64,000 nt of DNA from Loigolactobacillus binensis (GTDB taxonomy: Bacteria; Bacillota; Bacilli; Lactobacillales; Lactobacillaceae): assembly GCF_005405165.1 (NCBI RefSeq), contig NZ_BJDN01000010.1:1-64000 (forward strand), given 5' to 3'. Each line of letters opens with the position of its first letter. Position 1 is the stretch's first letter. Made by a program: the position numbers and the translations under genes. Below are positions 7,651-15,614 of this stretch, one piece after another. The notes below the pieces were generated by a model. The model was not told the DNA's origin. It ran no database searches and saw nothing but the letters and a program-made list of their open reading frames with translations.

Positions 7651-9324
7651 TTAACAGTTCTTTTTTAATTCTAAATAAAGAATGATAGTTCTTTTATTGG
7701 TCAAACTTTGACTGATTTCAGCGGGTAAGGGAGCCTGCGGATGTGTTTTTTCGTAGTGTGTGATCCAATCTAATCGAATTTGAAGTCTTGTGGTCAATAG
7801 TGTTTGGTACGTAGGATCGCTAAAATCAACTGGAAATTCAGCCAGGGGTGCATAATTTAGGTGAGCTAACGAACCAAAAGCCTGCCAAGTGATTTTTTGT
7901 TCGACAATAGCTTCCAAAATACTTAAAGTCACTTCTTTGGATATTTTTTTACCGTTGTAAAAACCAGTATTTAGAATATAGCAAGCAACCTGCCGTTCGG
8001 CGAACAAGCCTTTGAAATCGGCATAATCTTCGGCTAATGGGTAGGCCCGAAATGGGTCAGCAAACGGCTCAATAACTAAAGCATTTCGATCTACTGTGCC
8101 AACCAAGTTTTCGGCGGAAGAGCGTTTTGTCGCTAGCGTTGCCCCAAAGGTGGCGGCTAAAGTTGGATCTGTAATTTGAATCACTGGTGGCAGGCTATCG
8201 TCCTTCATGATCCAGAAAATAGCGTCGATCGGCGCCGCTTCTTTATCTACACGATTAGCTGAAGCATAACGTGATTTGACCGTGCGGCCATTGCCGTTAC
8301 GCAGGTCTTCAGTAACTAGTACTTTTTTGCCGGTCTGATTTAACGTGACACCGACGTTCATTAAGGTCATGAAATACTTAGTTTCTTCAGTTCCGGAAGG
8401 ATAGTCGTTGGTTTTGTCGAAATAAGCGGGTTCTAACGCGACGGAACTGCCGTCGGTTCGGGAAATAATAAAAGCATCATCGTGTAATACCGTGGTTTTA
8501 AAGCGTCCGCCGTGTTTGGCGTGCGTTAAAGTCGATTTACCGGAGCCGGAAAGACCAAACATAGCGAAAACTTGATCGGGACGATTAGCAAAATGAAAAG
8601 CCTTTTCGCCGCCATGACACGCGACATAACCATGGCGGTGGGCAGTCGCCCAAGCCAAAGATAAAGTTGCTTTTTTTAATTCACCAAAATAGCGCATGCC
8701 TAAAATAGCGGCAACATTATGTTTAGCATCAAATAAGGCCAGGCCATCAGGAAATTCGGGATGATGAAAACTAGGGTCAGCGTAAATGAAAATGTCGCCT
8801 TCTGGATAGGGTTTAGACTGTCGATAACGGGTCTGATAAGCTTGGTTTAACGGCTGGAAATTTAACAGGTAAGAAAGCAGATTGTTTTCGTAACCTTTAG
8901 GAACAGCAAGGTGCGCGCCAATCATAAAATCTTCATCTAGACCAACCACGACCTGTGTTTTGTAGAATTGTTGCTGGGTCCCTGCAAAAATAGCATCTCG
9001 TAAAAGACCGGCCATTTTTACATCGTCGACATCGGGATCTCCGATTCGCCGACGAGCGGCTGCAGTGCGCCCAATTACGCGGCCGTGATTATTGACCAGC
9101 ATCACTGCATCCGCGGGTAATCCTAATTCAGCAGCGTGACTGATTGGCAGATCAGTTACAGTGGTTTCAGGAGCTATCTTAGCAAGCTTGTAGGCAGTTG
9201 CAACGTCGTTGACGGCCAACATATTGTTACCGTAAAAAGCGGATTCAATAGTCGTTCTGATTTGCGAAAAAAGTGGATTAGCTGCGCGAATATCCTTTTC
9301 ATTATATCGAACGATCGTGCTCAT
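7651..9324 (-). CDS. pckA: ATP-dependent phosphoenolpyruvate carboxykinase
   Basis: A 557-residue cytoplasmic enzyme converting oxaloacetate and ATP to PEP, CO2 and ADP. The P-loop is FGLSGSGKSTLTHAKHGG (about residues 255-272), followed by the metal-binding TVLHDDAF segment, an adenine-side RNGNGRTVKSRY region and the SSAENLVGT stretch. It belongs to the divergent lactobacillar branch of the ATP type. The ATG at 9324 with AGGAGAGGTGAT is clearly the start; the 20 codons further upstream are promoter DNA. A cre site covers the likely transcription start, suggesting glucose repression. Confidence 0.93.
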   Translation of the reverse strand: MSTIVRYNEKDIRAANPLFSQIRTTIESAFYGNNMLAVNDVATAYKLAKIAPETTVTDLPISHAAELGLPADAVMLVNNHGRVIGRTAAARRRIGDPDVDDVKMAGLLRDAIFAGTQQQFYKTQVVVGLDEDFMIGAHLAVPKGYENNLLSYLLNFQPLNQAYQTRYRQSKPYPEGDIFIYADPSFHHPEFPDGLALFDAKHNVAAILGMRYFGELKKATLSLAWATAHRHGYVACHGGEKAFHFANRPDQVFAMFGLSGSGKSTLTHAKHGGRFKTTVLHDDAFIISRTDGSSVALEPAYFDKTNDYPSGTEETKYFMTLMNVGVTLNQTGKKVLVTEDLRNGNGRTVKSRYASANRVDKEAAPIDAIFWIMKDDSLPPVIQITDPTLAATFGATLATKRSSAENLVGTVDRNALVIEPFADPFRAYPLAEDYADFKGLFAERQVACYILNTGFYNGKKISKEVTLSILEAIVEQKITWQAFGSLAHLNYAPLAEFPVDFSDPTYQTLLTTRLQIRLDWITHYEKTHPQAPLPAEISQSLTNKRTIILYLELKKNC

Positions 9325-9341
9325 AAAGATCACCTCTCCTT

Positions 9342-9364
9342 TGTATACGCTTACAGGGATGATA
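9342..9364 (-). promoter_or_regulatory. pckA extended -10 promoter with overlapping cre
   Basis: On the minus strand the -10 TATCAT (9359-9364) has a TG extension. Three bases downstream lies TGTAAGCGTATACA (9342-9355), a 13/14 match to the cre consensus. Binding of CcpA there would block initiation or clearance. Confidence 0.65.
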
Positions 9365-9501
9365 CCACAAATTTGCGCAAACAAGTCAGCTTAATGCTGC
9401 AGGTAGTTGCTAAAATTTAGTTATGATCTAGAAATTTGGTTTGTCCAGGAATTAAAAAATGCTACAATAAATAGCAAATAATTTTCGGAGGAGTTTTGAA
9501 G

Positions 9502-9705
9502 ATGGCTCAATCTTTAGATGCACGTTTAATTGGCCGCCATTTTATTATCGATCAAACTAATATTGCTGGAACTATTAGTTTCTTCGGAATTTTTTATCAT
9601 TTTGTTGGGACCGCGCCATTGACGCTAGGGGATGAAGTTGTGGTCACAGGGGTCACGGCTGAACAGCTGACAGTGACTAAAGCGACAGAGTTGTTAAATT
9701 ATTAA
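9502..9705 (+). CDS. small beta-rich protein, unknown
   Basis: A 67-residue protein (MAQSLDARLIGRHF...) with alternating hydrophobic residues and glycines (IAGTISFFG, LTLGDEVVVTGV). This resembles a small OB-fold such as the NfeD C-terminal domain, but the likeness is weak. The ATG at 9502 has a GGAGGAG ribosome site 8 bases upstream; an in-frame TTG at 9496 is too close to it. It sits 16 bases before the nuclease-like gene and is probably cotranscribed with it. Confidence 0.55.
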   Translation: MAQSLDARLIGRHFIIDQTNIAGTISFFGIFYHFVGTAPLTLGDEVVVTGVTAEQLTVTKATELLNY

Positions 9706-9721
9706 GGAAGGGATCTAGATC

Positions 9722-10363
9722 GTGAAAACAAAACAAACTTTAGCGTTGGAGCAGACACTATATGCATATTGTCGCGAGAAAGGATTCTCAGCAGTTGAAG
9801 AAGTAGCCTTGCCGGATGACCTGGGCATCGTTGATACCTTGGCTCTGCGAAATGATGCTGATCAGCAACCGGAATGGCGGTGTTATGAGTTAAAGATTTC
9901 TAAGGCCGATTTTCATTCAAATGCGCGACTTTCTTTTGTTGGTCATTACAACTATTTTGTTTTAACTGCAGCATTATATGCGCAAGTAGCCCGGGAAATC
10001 CCGGCACATATTGGCGTGCTAGTTTACCATTCCTACAAACGCGAATCAGCTGTTGCTGTACCGGGTTATTTAACTGTCGCTAAGGCGGCCCGCCGCCAAG
10101 ATCTACAAACCACTGCGGCGGTTTTAATGACTCATTTTATGTTGGCGTTAGCACGGGAAGCCGATAAATTTAAGCAGGCCAAGCTTGGCCTAGCGGCGTA
10201 TTCAACGGAACGCCTGTATGCTGAACTACGTAAACGCGGTCATCATTATGATCCTAGTCAGCTACGAACCAACTATTACGAGCAATTCATTAAAGAGGTG
10301 CGTAGTGATGCTGTTGATCAGTTGAAAGCCGAGTTGGCGGCCACTGAGGCGGATTATCAGTAA
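9722..10363 (+). CDS. PD-(D/E)XK-like nuclease, possibly shortened by a stop codon
   Basis: A 213-residue protein whose first half fits a PD-(D/E)XK core: an Asp in GIVDTLALR, then ExK in WRCYELKISKADF, then GHYNYFVLTAALY and EIPAHIGVLVY. Similar proteins occur in phages and integrative elements. The C-terminal half is helical and charged (DQLKAELAATEADYQ). The start is GTG after AAGGAAGGGA. After the TAA at 10361 the same frame stays open for 13 more codons to a TGA at 10403-10405 that overlaps the next gene's ATG, so the protein may once have been 14 residues longer. Substrate and role are unknown. Confidence 0.6.
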   Translation: MKTKQTLALEQTLYAYCREKGFSAVEEVALPDDLGIVDTLALRNDADQQPEWRCYELKISKADFHSNARLSFVGHYNYFVLTAALYAQVAREIPAHIGVLVYHSYKRESAVAVPGYLTVAKAARRQDLQTTAAVLMTHFMLALAREADKFKQAKLGLAAYSTERLYAELRKRGHHYDPSQLRTNYYEQFIKEVRSDAVDQLKAELAATEADYQ

Positions 10364-10404
10364 TTACTGCAGCAAATTCATCAAGCTAATATGGTTGCCG
10401 ATTG

Positions 10405-11295
10405 ATGCGAATCTATTATCCTTATTTGCGGGGCAAACAGTTTGAATTACAGGCACTTTTGGCACTCCAAAAAGCCGACAAATTGTCTTTGGCAGTGATA
10501 CCCATTATTGAACCAGTACGGGATTCGCATTATTTAGCCGATTGCGTGGCAACCTTTATAACAGCTGGGCGACCACTGATTATCATCAGTAATCCGCAAG
10601 TCGGTACCTATCAGCAACATCGGCAGCAGCGCTATCCGTTAACTCAATGGCAAGCTAGTCCGTATTTTAAACATGCGTTATTGGTCACTAAGGCAACCTC
10701 ATTAGCCGACTATTTAGCCGCTGACGTTTTACTTTTTACGCATCCTGATGTGTTGACTGTCTTTCCAGAGCCACAATCACAGCAGCTAGTTATTGTTGGC
10801 CCCAGTCATCGACTGCGGCGGCAACTGAACTATCAAGTTACATTGACTGATCCAACACCACAAGGATGGGATGGTGCCGATTATTTATTACAACCACAAA
10901 CTTTTTTCAGTGATCAGCCGTGGTTCGCGACTGCAACTGGTTTTAGCGATTTTGTGACGGTCGGGGCTGGTTATAGTGATAAAGGATATCCGGTTCCTTT
11001 TATAAAATTAACACTTACTGTGCCGCGGTCACGGCAGTTGTGGTTACATCATTTTATTTCGACTGATTTTAGTGATTTTAAACAGCCTAAGGCCAAATAT
11101 TTTAGTGCAGGCACCCAGCTAGTGGCTTGGCTAAAGTTACATCCAGAAGTGCCATTAACTCTGGGCTTGGCTGCTTTGCAGACTAGTATTCAGCAAGCGC
11201 ATTTTCCTGGTTTAGGTAAAGTTAAGCAATGGTTGTTGATGCATCATCTGGAATTAGTGGCCCAAATTCTTAATGTGAATAACCATGAATGTTGA
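10405..11295 (+). CDS. sce7725-like protein
   Basis: A 296-residue protein starting MRIYYPYLRGKQFELQALLAL with VIPIIEPVRDS near residue 32, which resembles the uncharacterised sce7725 family as I recall it. Family members are often paired with a nuclease-like gene, as here. No ribosome site precedes the ATG. The codon overlaps the TGA (10403-10405) that would end the upstream frame if its earlier stop were absent, which suggests initiation by translational coupling. Function is unknown; a role in mobile-element or defence biology is speculation. Confidence 0.55.
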   Translation: MRIYYPYLRGKQFELQALLALQKADKLSLAVIPIIEPVRDSHYLADCVATFITAGRPLIIISNPQVGTYQQHRQQRYPLTQWQASPYFKHALLVTKATSLADYLAADVLLFTHPDVLTVFPEPQSQQLVIVGPSHRLRRQLNYQVTLTDPTPQGWDGADYLLQPQTFFSDQPWFATATGFSDFVTVGAGYSDKGYPVPFIKLTLTVPRSRQLWLHHFISTDFSDFKQPKAKYFSAGTQLVAWLKLHPEVPLTLGLAALQTSIQQAHFPGLGKVKQWLLMHHLELVAQILNVNNHEC

Positions 11296-11325
11296 TCCAA
11301 CAAGGCTATCATGGTAAAAGACTGG

Positions 11326-11351
11326 TATCATCATAACGAATATGGCATAAT
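11326..11351 (+). promoter_or_regulatory. possible extended -10 promoters before the repeat array
   Basis: TGGTATCAT (TATCAT at 11326-11331) and TGGCATAAT (CATAAT at 11346-11351) are extended -10 matches without a clear -35. Either could start a transcript through the repeats into the next gene. Confidence 0.35.
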
Positions 11352-11397
11352 TGAAACAGCAAAAAATTGATGTCAGTAAAACCTAAGAAATAGATGA

Positions 11398-11727
11398 TAA
11401 CTCAGCGCCTTTTGCTGAAAGTTGAATGGTCATCGTCCGTAACATCAGAAAGTTGGCTAGCGGATTTAAGCTAGCTAACTTAACTTTAATTGTGAAGTAG
11501 AGCCATGTTTCAACTCAGCGCCTTTTGCTGAAAGTTGAATGGTCATCGTCCGTAACATCAGAAAGTTGGCTAGCGGATTTAAGCTAGCTAACTTAACCTT
11601 AATTGTGAAGTAGAGCCATGTTTCAACTCAGCGCCTTTTGCTGAAAGTTGAATGGTCATCGTCCGTAACATCAGAAAGTTGATTAGCGGGTTTAAGCTAA
11701 CCAACTTAACCTTAATTGTGAAGTAGA
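11398..11727 (+). repeat. three tandem copies of a 113-base structured non-coding repeat
   Basis: The 442 bases between genes are mostly filled by a repeat with a period of 113 (copies anchored at 11401, 11514 and 11627; the third is about 101 bases). Copies 1 and 2 differ at one base; copy 3 differs at a few. Each unit holds two hairpins. In copies 2 and 3 the first pairs TTCAAC/GTTGAA plus TCAGC/GCTGA; copy 1 lacks most of the outer arm. The second pairs 12 bases (11450-11461 with 11470-11481 in copy 1). Copy 3 changes both sides of one pair (C-G to T-A). All frames are interrupted, so it is not coding. The array ends at the ribosome site of the 124-residue gene. Confidence 0.9.
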
Positions 11728-11737
11728 GGGGATCAAT

Positions 11738-12112
11738 GTGGCAATTGAACAGCTTTGGCACGTTTTATTTTATACAAAAAAATTTACTGCAGAACAGGTG
11801 CATACCTTCGTTGATGATCTAAAGAAGGAACCTAATTTCGGTGGCTTACCGATCAAAAAGGTTAGCTTTGACTATACGACTAAGGAAATGCTGTATACAA
11901 CTTTTATTTTTAGTGCACCGAAGGCCATTGAAAAGCCAATGCAACATGAGATGGCGAAGTATTTGTATGCACGTGTGATCCATCCTGGTAGTTTAGACAC
12001 TAAGCAATATTACGATGTAGTCAATCAATCAAGCCAGGAACTTGGTATTGAATACTTTAATTATGCAGATGGTTCCTTAGACATTATGCTTTGGGGTAAA
12101 CAGGCTGAATAA
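11738..12112 (+). CDS. hypothetical 124-residue protein
   Basis: A soluble protein of 124 residues, rich in aromatics (IEQLWHVLFYTKKFTAEQ, YYDVVNQSSQELGIEYFNY), ending WGKQAE. I do not recognise a family. The start is GTG at 11738 with GAGGGG just upstream; an out-of-frame ATG overlaps it. Its leader is the triple repeat, so the repeat may control it or simply lie before it. It ends in a clean terminator. Confidence 0.6.
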   Translation: MAIEQLWHVLFYTKKFTAEQVHTFVDDLKKEPNFGGLPIKKVSFDYTTKEMLYTTFIFSAPKAIEKPMQHEMAKYLYARVIHPGSLDTKQYYDVVNQSSQELGIEYFNYADGSLDIMLWGKQAE

Positions 12113-12118
12113 GGTTGT

Positions 12119-12149
12119 AAAAACTCGTCGGTTAAACTGGCGAGTTTTT
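12119..12149 (+). terminator. terminator after the 124-residue gene
   Basis: AAAAACTCG (12119-12127) pairs perfectly with CGAGTTTTT (12141-12149). Confidence 0.8.
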
Positions 12150-12184
12150 CGTGTTATAACTAAATTGGTGATAACGGAAAGCAG

Positions 12185-12823
12185 ATGCTCAGTATGCTAC
12201 AGGATTATTTTGAACAAGGTGATACGACCACTTTAGCCCGCCAATTATTAGGTAAGCAGTTGTTTTATCATAGTCCTGCCGGGGTACTTTCTGGTTATAT
12301 TGTGGAAACAGAAGCTTATTTAGGTGAACTTGATCGGGCTGCACATGCTTTTGCTGGGCACCGTTCACCTAAAAATGAGGCGCTCTACCAGGCCGGCGGG
12401 ACGATCTATATCTACACCATTTATGGACAATACCTATTGAACGTCAGCACACAACCACAAGGAGTGCCCCAGGGGATCTTGATTCGTGGCTTGCAACCTC
12501 ATTTAGGTCAAGCAATCATGCGGCAACATCGGCCGCATGCACGAACGGATTTTGAATTAACCAATGGTCCTGGTAAATTGATGGCAGCTTTGGGGATTCA
12601 GGATCTTAGCTTGAATTTACAGAACTATACGGATAGTGCGCTGACTTTAAACTTAACCGCAGGCAAACGGCCATTGAAAATTGAGGCTGCTTCCCGAATC
12701 GGTATTGGTGTCCAGGGGAAGTGGCAGGCCGCACCATTGCGTTTCTATGTGGCCCACAATCCGTTTGTGTCCAAAATACCAAAGCGCGCGCTGAATTTAG
12801 AAAATTATGGGTGGCAATCATGA
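12185..12823 (+). CDS. mpg: 3-methyladenine DNA glycosylase (AAG/Mpg family)
   Basis: A 212-residue base-excision repair enzyme that removes alkylated purines. The motifs are clear: IVETEAYLGELDRAAHA with the catalytic Glu, GGTIYIYTIYG, and ELTNGPGKL. The length is normal for the family. The ribosome site GGAAAG lies 3 bases before the first ATG and 12 before a second in-frame ATG at 12194, so the exact start is uncertain. The stop overlaps the next start as ATGA, indicating coupled translation. Confidence 0.92.
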   Translation: MLSMLQDYFEQGDTTTLARQLLGKQLFYHSPAGVLSGYIVETEAYLGELDRAAHAFAGHRSPKNEALYQAGGTIYIYTIYGQYLLNVSTQPQGVPQGILIRGLQPHLGQAIMRQHRPHARTDFELTNGPGKLMAALGIQDLSLNLQNYTDSALTLNLTAGKRPLKIEAASRIGIGVQGKWQAAPLRFYVAHNPFVSKIPKRALNLENYGWQS

Positions 12824-13305
12824 AAATAACTTTATTAGATTATTTAGCGACACAAGTGGCAGATTATACAGGCGACGGGCAGTTAGAACTTAATTGGGAT
12901 AAACGGGAGCACGTGTTTGAATTAATATTGAATTTAACGGCGCAAAATCAAATTGGCCAAACAATAGCTGACGCTGACGGTAAAGTCAATGCACAGAATA
13001 AAATCGATTTTCAAGATCAAATTTTGTTTTACGACGCGACCCGCTTGGATCCGGCAACCGTAGCGGCCGATTATTTGGCCCTGATCCCATTTGATGGCAA
13101 GCGTGGACTAACACGGCAAACACTTGACGGGTTGTTCAGCTATTTACCTGATTTGTTAGCCGATGGTCTCAGCGATTTAATGGACTTCTTAAACGAAGAT
13201 ACGGTCACAACATTTGGTTTACATTGGCAGCCCGCTGTTTTTCAGCAACGAATTGCTGCACAGCCAGCCCATTTGGTTGAATATTTGGCTTATCCCCGTT
13301 ATTAA
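12820..13305 (+). CDS. DUF3013-family protein
   Basis: A 161-residue acidic protein (MKITLLDYLATQVADY, LELNWDKREHVFELIL, YLALIPFDGKRGLTRQT) that matches my memory of the DUF3013 family found next to prmA in lactobacilli and relatives. Function is unknown. The ATG at 12820 overlaps the mpg stop; the longer open frame back to 12721 lies inside mpg and is not used. Confidence 0.75.
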   Translation: MKITLLDYLATQVADYTGDGQLELNWDKREHVFELILNLTAQNQIGQTIADADGKVNAQNKIDFQDQILFYDATRLDPATVAADYLALIPFDGKRGLTRQTLDGLFSYLPDLLADGLSDLMDFLNEDTVTTFGLHWQPAVFQQRIAAQPAHLVEYLAYPRY

Positions 13306-13338
13306 AACGATAATTTAATCAGAAAGGCGGTTAATTTA

Positions 13339-14283
13339 ATGGAATGGACAGAGGTAAAAGTAACCACGACCACCGAGGCCGTCGAAGCCGTAGCTAATAT
13401 CTTAATGGAGGCTGGTGCAACCGGCGTACAGATCAATGATGCAGCTGATTTTAAGCCACAGTCATTGGGCCCGTATGGTGAGATCTTTGACCCCACGAAA
13501 CATGCGCATATTCAAGCAGGTGCAGAAATTTCTGCTTATTATCCAGAAACAATTTTTGTGCCGGAAATTTTACCACTGATCAAGCAACGTGTTAATCAAT
13601 TACCGGAATTTGGTTTGGCAATTGGTGCTAATCAAGTGACCACTGCGTTGGTTAATGAAGGCGCTTGGGCAACCGCCTGGAAAAAGTATTATCATCCTGT
13701 ACGAGTCAGTCGTTACTTAACGGTAGTCCCTAGTTGGGAAAAATATCGACCACAACAGGTTGGTGAGCAATTGATTATTTTAGATCCAGGGATGTCATTT
13801 GGTACTGGAACTCATCCCACCACCAAATTAGCGTTACAAGCATTAGAAACTACGATTCGGGGTGGTGAAACTTTGCTGGATGTGGGCACTGGTTCTGGTG
13901 TACTGAGTATTGCGGCGAAACAATTAGGTGCCGGTTCGGTTTTTGCCTATGATCTTGATGAAGTGGCGGTAAAGGCGGCGGCTAGCAACCTGGCCTTAAA
14001 TCCAGTTGCTGCACAGGTGCCGGTTAAGGCCAATAATTTATTGACTGGGATCACGCAATCCGCAGATATCATCGTGGCCAATATTTTAGCAGAGATCATT
14101 TTACCGTTGATCCCCCAAGCTCAGCCTTTATTAAAGGCAAACGGTTATTTGATTTTGTCAGGTATTATTGCGGCTAAAGTAGCTAGTGTTAAGCAGGCAC
14201 TTATCGCGGCAGATCTAACCATCGTTCAGGTTCTTAATGAAGGTGATTGGTATGGGATCATCGCCCAGCAACAGGAGGACTAA
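13339..14283 (+). CDS. prmA: ribosomal protein L11 methyltransferase
   Basis: A 314-residue SAM-dependent enzyme that trimethylates L11. The N-terminal substrate-recognition domain is followed by [20 protein letters not shown], the SAM motif [20 protein letters not shown] and the active-site stretch [13 protein letters not shown]. The ribosome site is AAAGGCGG. It sits just before rsmE, whose ribosome site lies within the last codons of prmA. Confidence 0.95.
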   Translation: MEWTEVKVTTTTEAVEAVANILMEAGATGVQINDAADFKPQSLGPYGEIFDPTKHAHIQAGAEISAYYPETIFVPEILPLIKQRVNQLPEFGLAIGANQVTTALVNEGAWATAWKKYYHPVRVSRYLTVVPSWEKYRPQQVGEQLIILDPGMSFGTGTHPTTKLALQALETTIRGGETLLDVGTGSGVLSIAAKQLGAGSVFAYDLDEVAVKAAASNLALNPVAAQVPVKANNLLTGITQSADIIVANILAEIILPLIPQAQPLLKANGYLILSGIIAAKVASVKQALIAADLTIVQVLNEGDWYGIIAQQQED

Positions 14284-14285
14284 GC

Positions 14286-15029
14286 ATGCAACGTTATTTT
14301 ATTGACCAAACGGCGGCGGCTGGTGAACAGGTGGAAATAACCGGGACCTCTGCGCATCATATTCAACGAGTAATGCGCGCGCAGGTGGCCGATCAGATCG
14401 AAGTGGTAACGGCGGCACACCAAGCTTATTACGGTACAATCGAAAACTTGACCCCAACAAAAGTTGCGGTACGTTTAGGCACAACGCTGTTAACTAACAC
14501 AGAACTGCCTAGTCAAGTGGTCATTGCCTGCAGCATTGCCAAAAAAGATAAGGCCGATTGGATCGTTCAAAAAGGGACCGAACTTGGTGCCAGTGGATTT
14601 ATCTTTTTTGCTAGCCAATACGGAATCGCCAAGTGGGAGCCACAACGGCAGGATAAGAAATTAGTCCGCCTGCGTAAAATTGCTTTGGAAGCGGCCCGCC
14701 AGGCGCACCGTAATTTGATTCCCAGTGTAACGATTATTTCCGGACTGGCCGCTTTGACTAAAGTAGTCAAGGACTATGGCATTGTGGCGTATGAAGAATC
14801 GGCTAAACAAGGTGAAACAGCGGCTTTAGTGGCGACAGCACAACAAGTACAGGCACAGCAAAAATTAGTGGCGGTATTTGGCCCAGAAGGTGGGTTGGCG
14901 CCAGCAGAAGTTGCCCAATTACAGGCCGCTAATTTTGTTGCTGTTGGATTAGGTCCCCGAATTTTACGGGCAGAAACGGCACCTTTATATTTATTAAGTG
15001 CATTGTCAACGTTGTGGGAATTACGTTGA
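14286..15029 (+). CDS. rsmE: 16S rRNA m3U1498 methyltransferase RsmE
   Basis: A 247-residue SPOUT methyltransferase acting on 16S rRNA. The PUA-like N-terminus (QRYFIDQTAAAGEQ, HHIQRVMRAQ) and the knot motifs FGPEGGLAPAEV and LGPRILRAETAPLYLLS are present. The ATG at 14286 follows an AGGAGG at 14273-14278; the longer frame upstream overlaps prmA and is rejected. Confidence 0.95.
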   Translation: MQRYFIDQTAAAGEQVEITGTSAHHIQRVMRAQVADQIEVVTAAHQAYYGTIENLTPTKVAVRLGTTLLTNTELPSQVVIACSIAKKDKADWIVQKGTELGASGFIFFASQYGIAKWEPQRQDKKLVRLRKIALEAARQAHRNLIPSVTIISGLAALTKVVKDYGIVAYEESAKQGETAALVATAQQVQAQQKLVAVFGPEGGLAPAEVAQLQAANFVAVGLGPRILRAETAPLYLLSALSTLWELR

Positions 15030-15055
15030 TAAGTTTAAGACACGGAGGTTTAATT

Positions 15056-15403
15056 TTGACAAAAATCAAACAATTTATGCAACATCCTATGGCGCAATTG
15101 ATTTTATTTAGTTTTATCGTGACTTGGTTGTTACCGCTAAGCTTCCATTGGTTAGCGGTGGCCAAGGTCACACGGATCGCCGTTCTTTTTATTATTGTTA
15201 ATATGTTGGCTGCCATCGCTGTTGGTATTTTCTTAGCTAATCGGCATTTAGCCGGTTGGTGGCTAGTGATCTTCCCTGGTATTTTTGCTATTATTGTTTA
15301 TTTAATGTACGGTAAATATGGTTATTGGTTTGCCGGTATCTACCTGTTTTTAAGTTACTTGGCATACAGTTTGCGCAAAGCAGCGCTGGCGGTTGCAAAA
15401 TAG
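15056..15403 (+). CDS. small membrane protein, four helices, unknown
   Basis: A 115-residue hydrophobic protein with about four membrane segments and a short charged N-terminus (TKIKQFMQHP). The start is TTG at 15056, 7 bases after CGGAGG. No family is recognised. It follows rsmE by 26 bases, and the first rel promoter overlaps its last codons. Confidence 0.6.
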   Translation: MTKIKQFMQHPMAQLILFSFIVTWLLPLSFHWLAVAKVTRIAVLFIIVNMLAAIAVGIFLANRHLAGWWLVIFPGIFAIIVYLMYGKYGYWFAGIYLFLSYLAYSLRKAALAVAK

Positions 15404-15466
15404 TCGCCCTTAGGTATAATTTGTATTGAGTCTGTTAACTGTGGATCATGCTAGCCGTGTTATAAT
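15393..15466 (+). promoter_or_regulatory. two promoters for rel
   Basis: P1 is TTGCAA (15393-15398), a 16-base spacer and TATAAT (15415-15420). P2 is an extended -10, TG-T-TATAAT, with TATAAT at 15461-15466. Both precede a structured leader of about 140-190 bases. Confidence 0.6.
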
Positions 15467-15511
15467 CAGATACAGTACTAGCGGTATTATGATCAAGACG
15501 ATTAAGTGCGT

Positions 15512-15583
15512 ACGGTAAACTATCGGCACGCTAATTAATCATGATTTTAGGCACGCATGCTTGATAGCTACCGTGCTGTTTTT
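15512..15583 (+). terminator. terminator-like hairpin in the rel leader
   Basis: ACGGTA (15512-15517) with TACCGT (15569-15574) and CTATC (15520-15524) with GATAG (15563-15567) make a two-part stem. GCACG copies at 15526-15530 and 15551-15555 can each compete for CGTGC (15572-15576). TTTTT at 15579-15583 follows. It lies between the promoters and the rel start, so it is either an attenuator or the terminator of the upstream gene. Confidence 0.5.
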
Positions 15584-15614
15584 GTATCAAAATGAATATG
15601 AGGATGTGGGGTTT

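Noticed and set aside
9325..9384. N-terminal extension of PckA
   Set aside because: It reads through the promoter, cre and ribosome site; the ATG at 9324 fits the family.
9136..9420. Plus-strand frame over the pckA start
   Set aside because: It is antisense to pckA coding and promoter sequence and has no ribosome site.
11398..11727. CRISPR array
   Set aside because: The repeat unit is 113 bases, the copies abut with no unique spacers, and no cas gene is nearby.
11398..11727. Insertion sequence remnant
   Set aside because: No transposase fragment, terminal inverted repeats or target duplication; the unit is tandem and structured.
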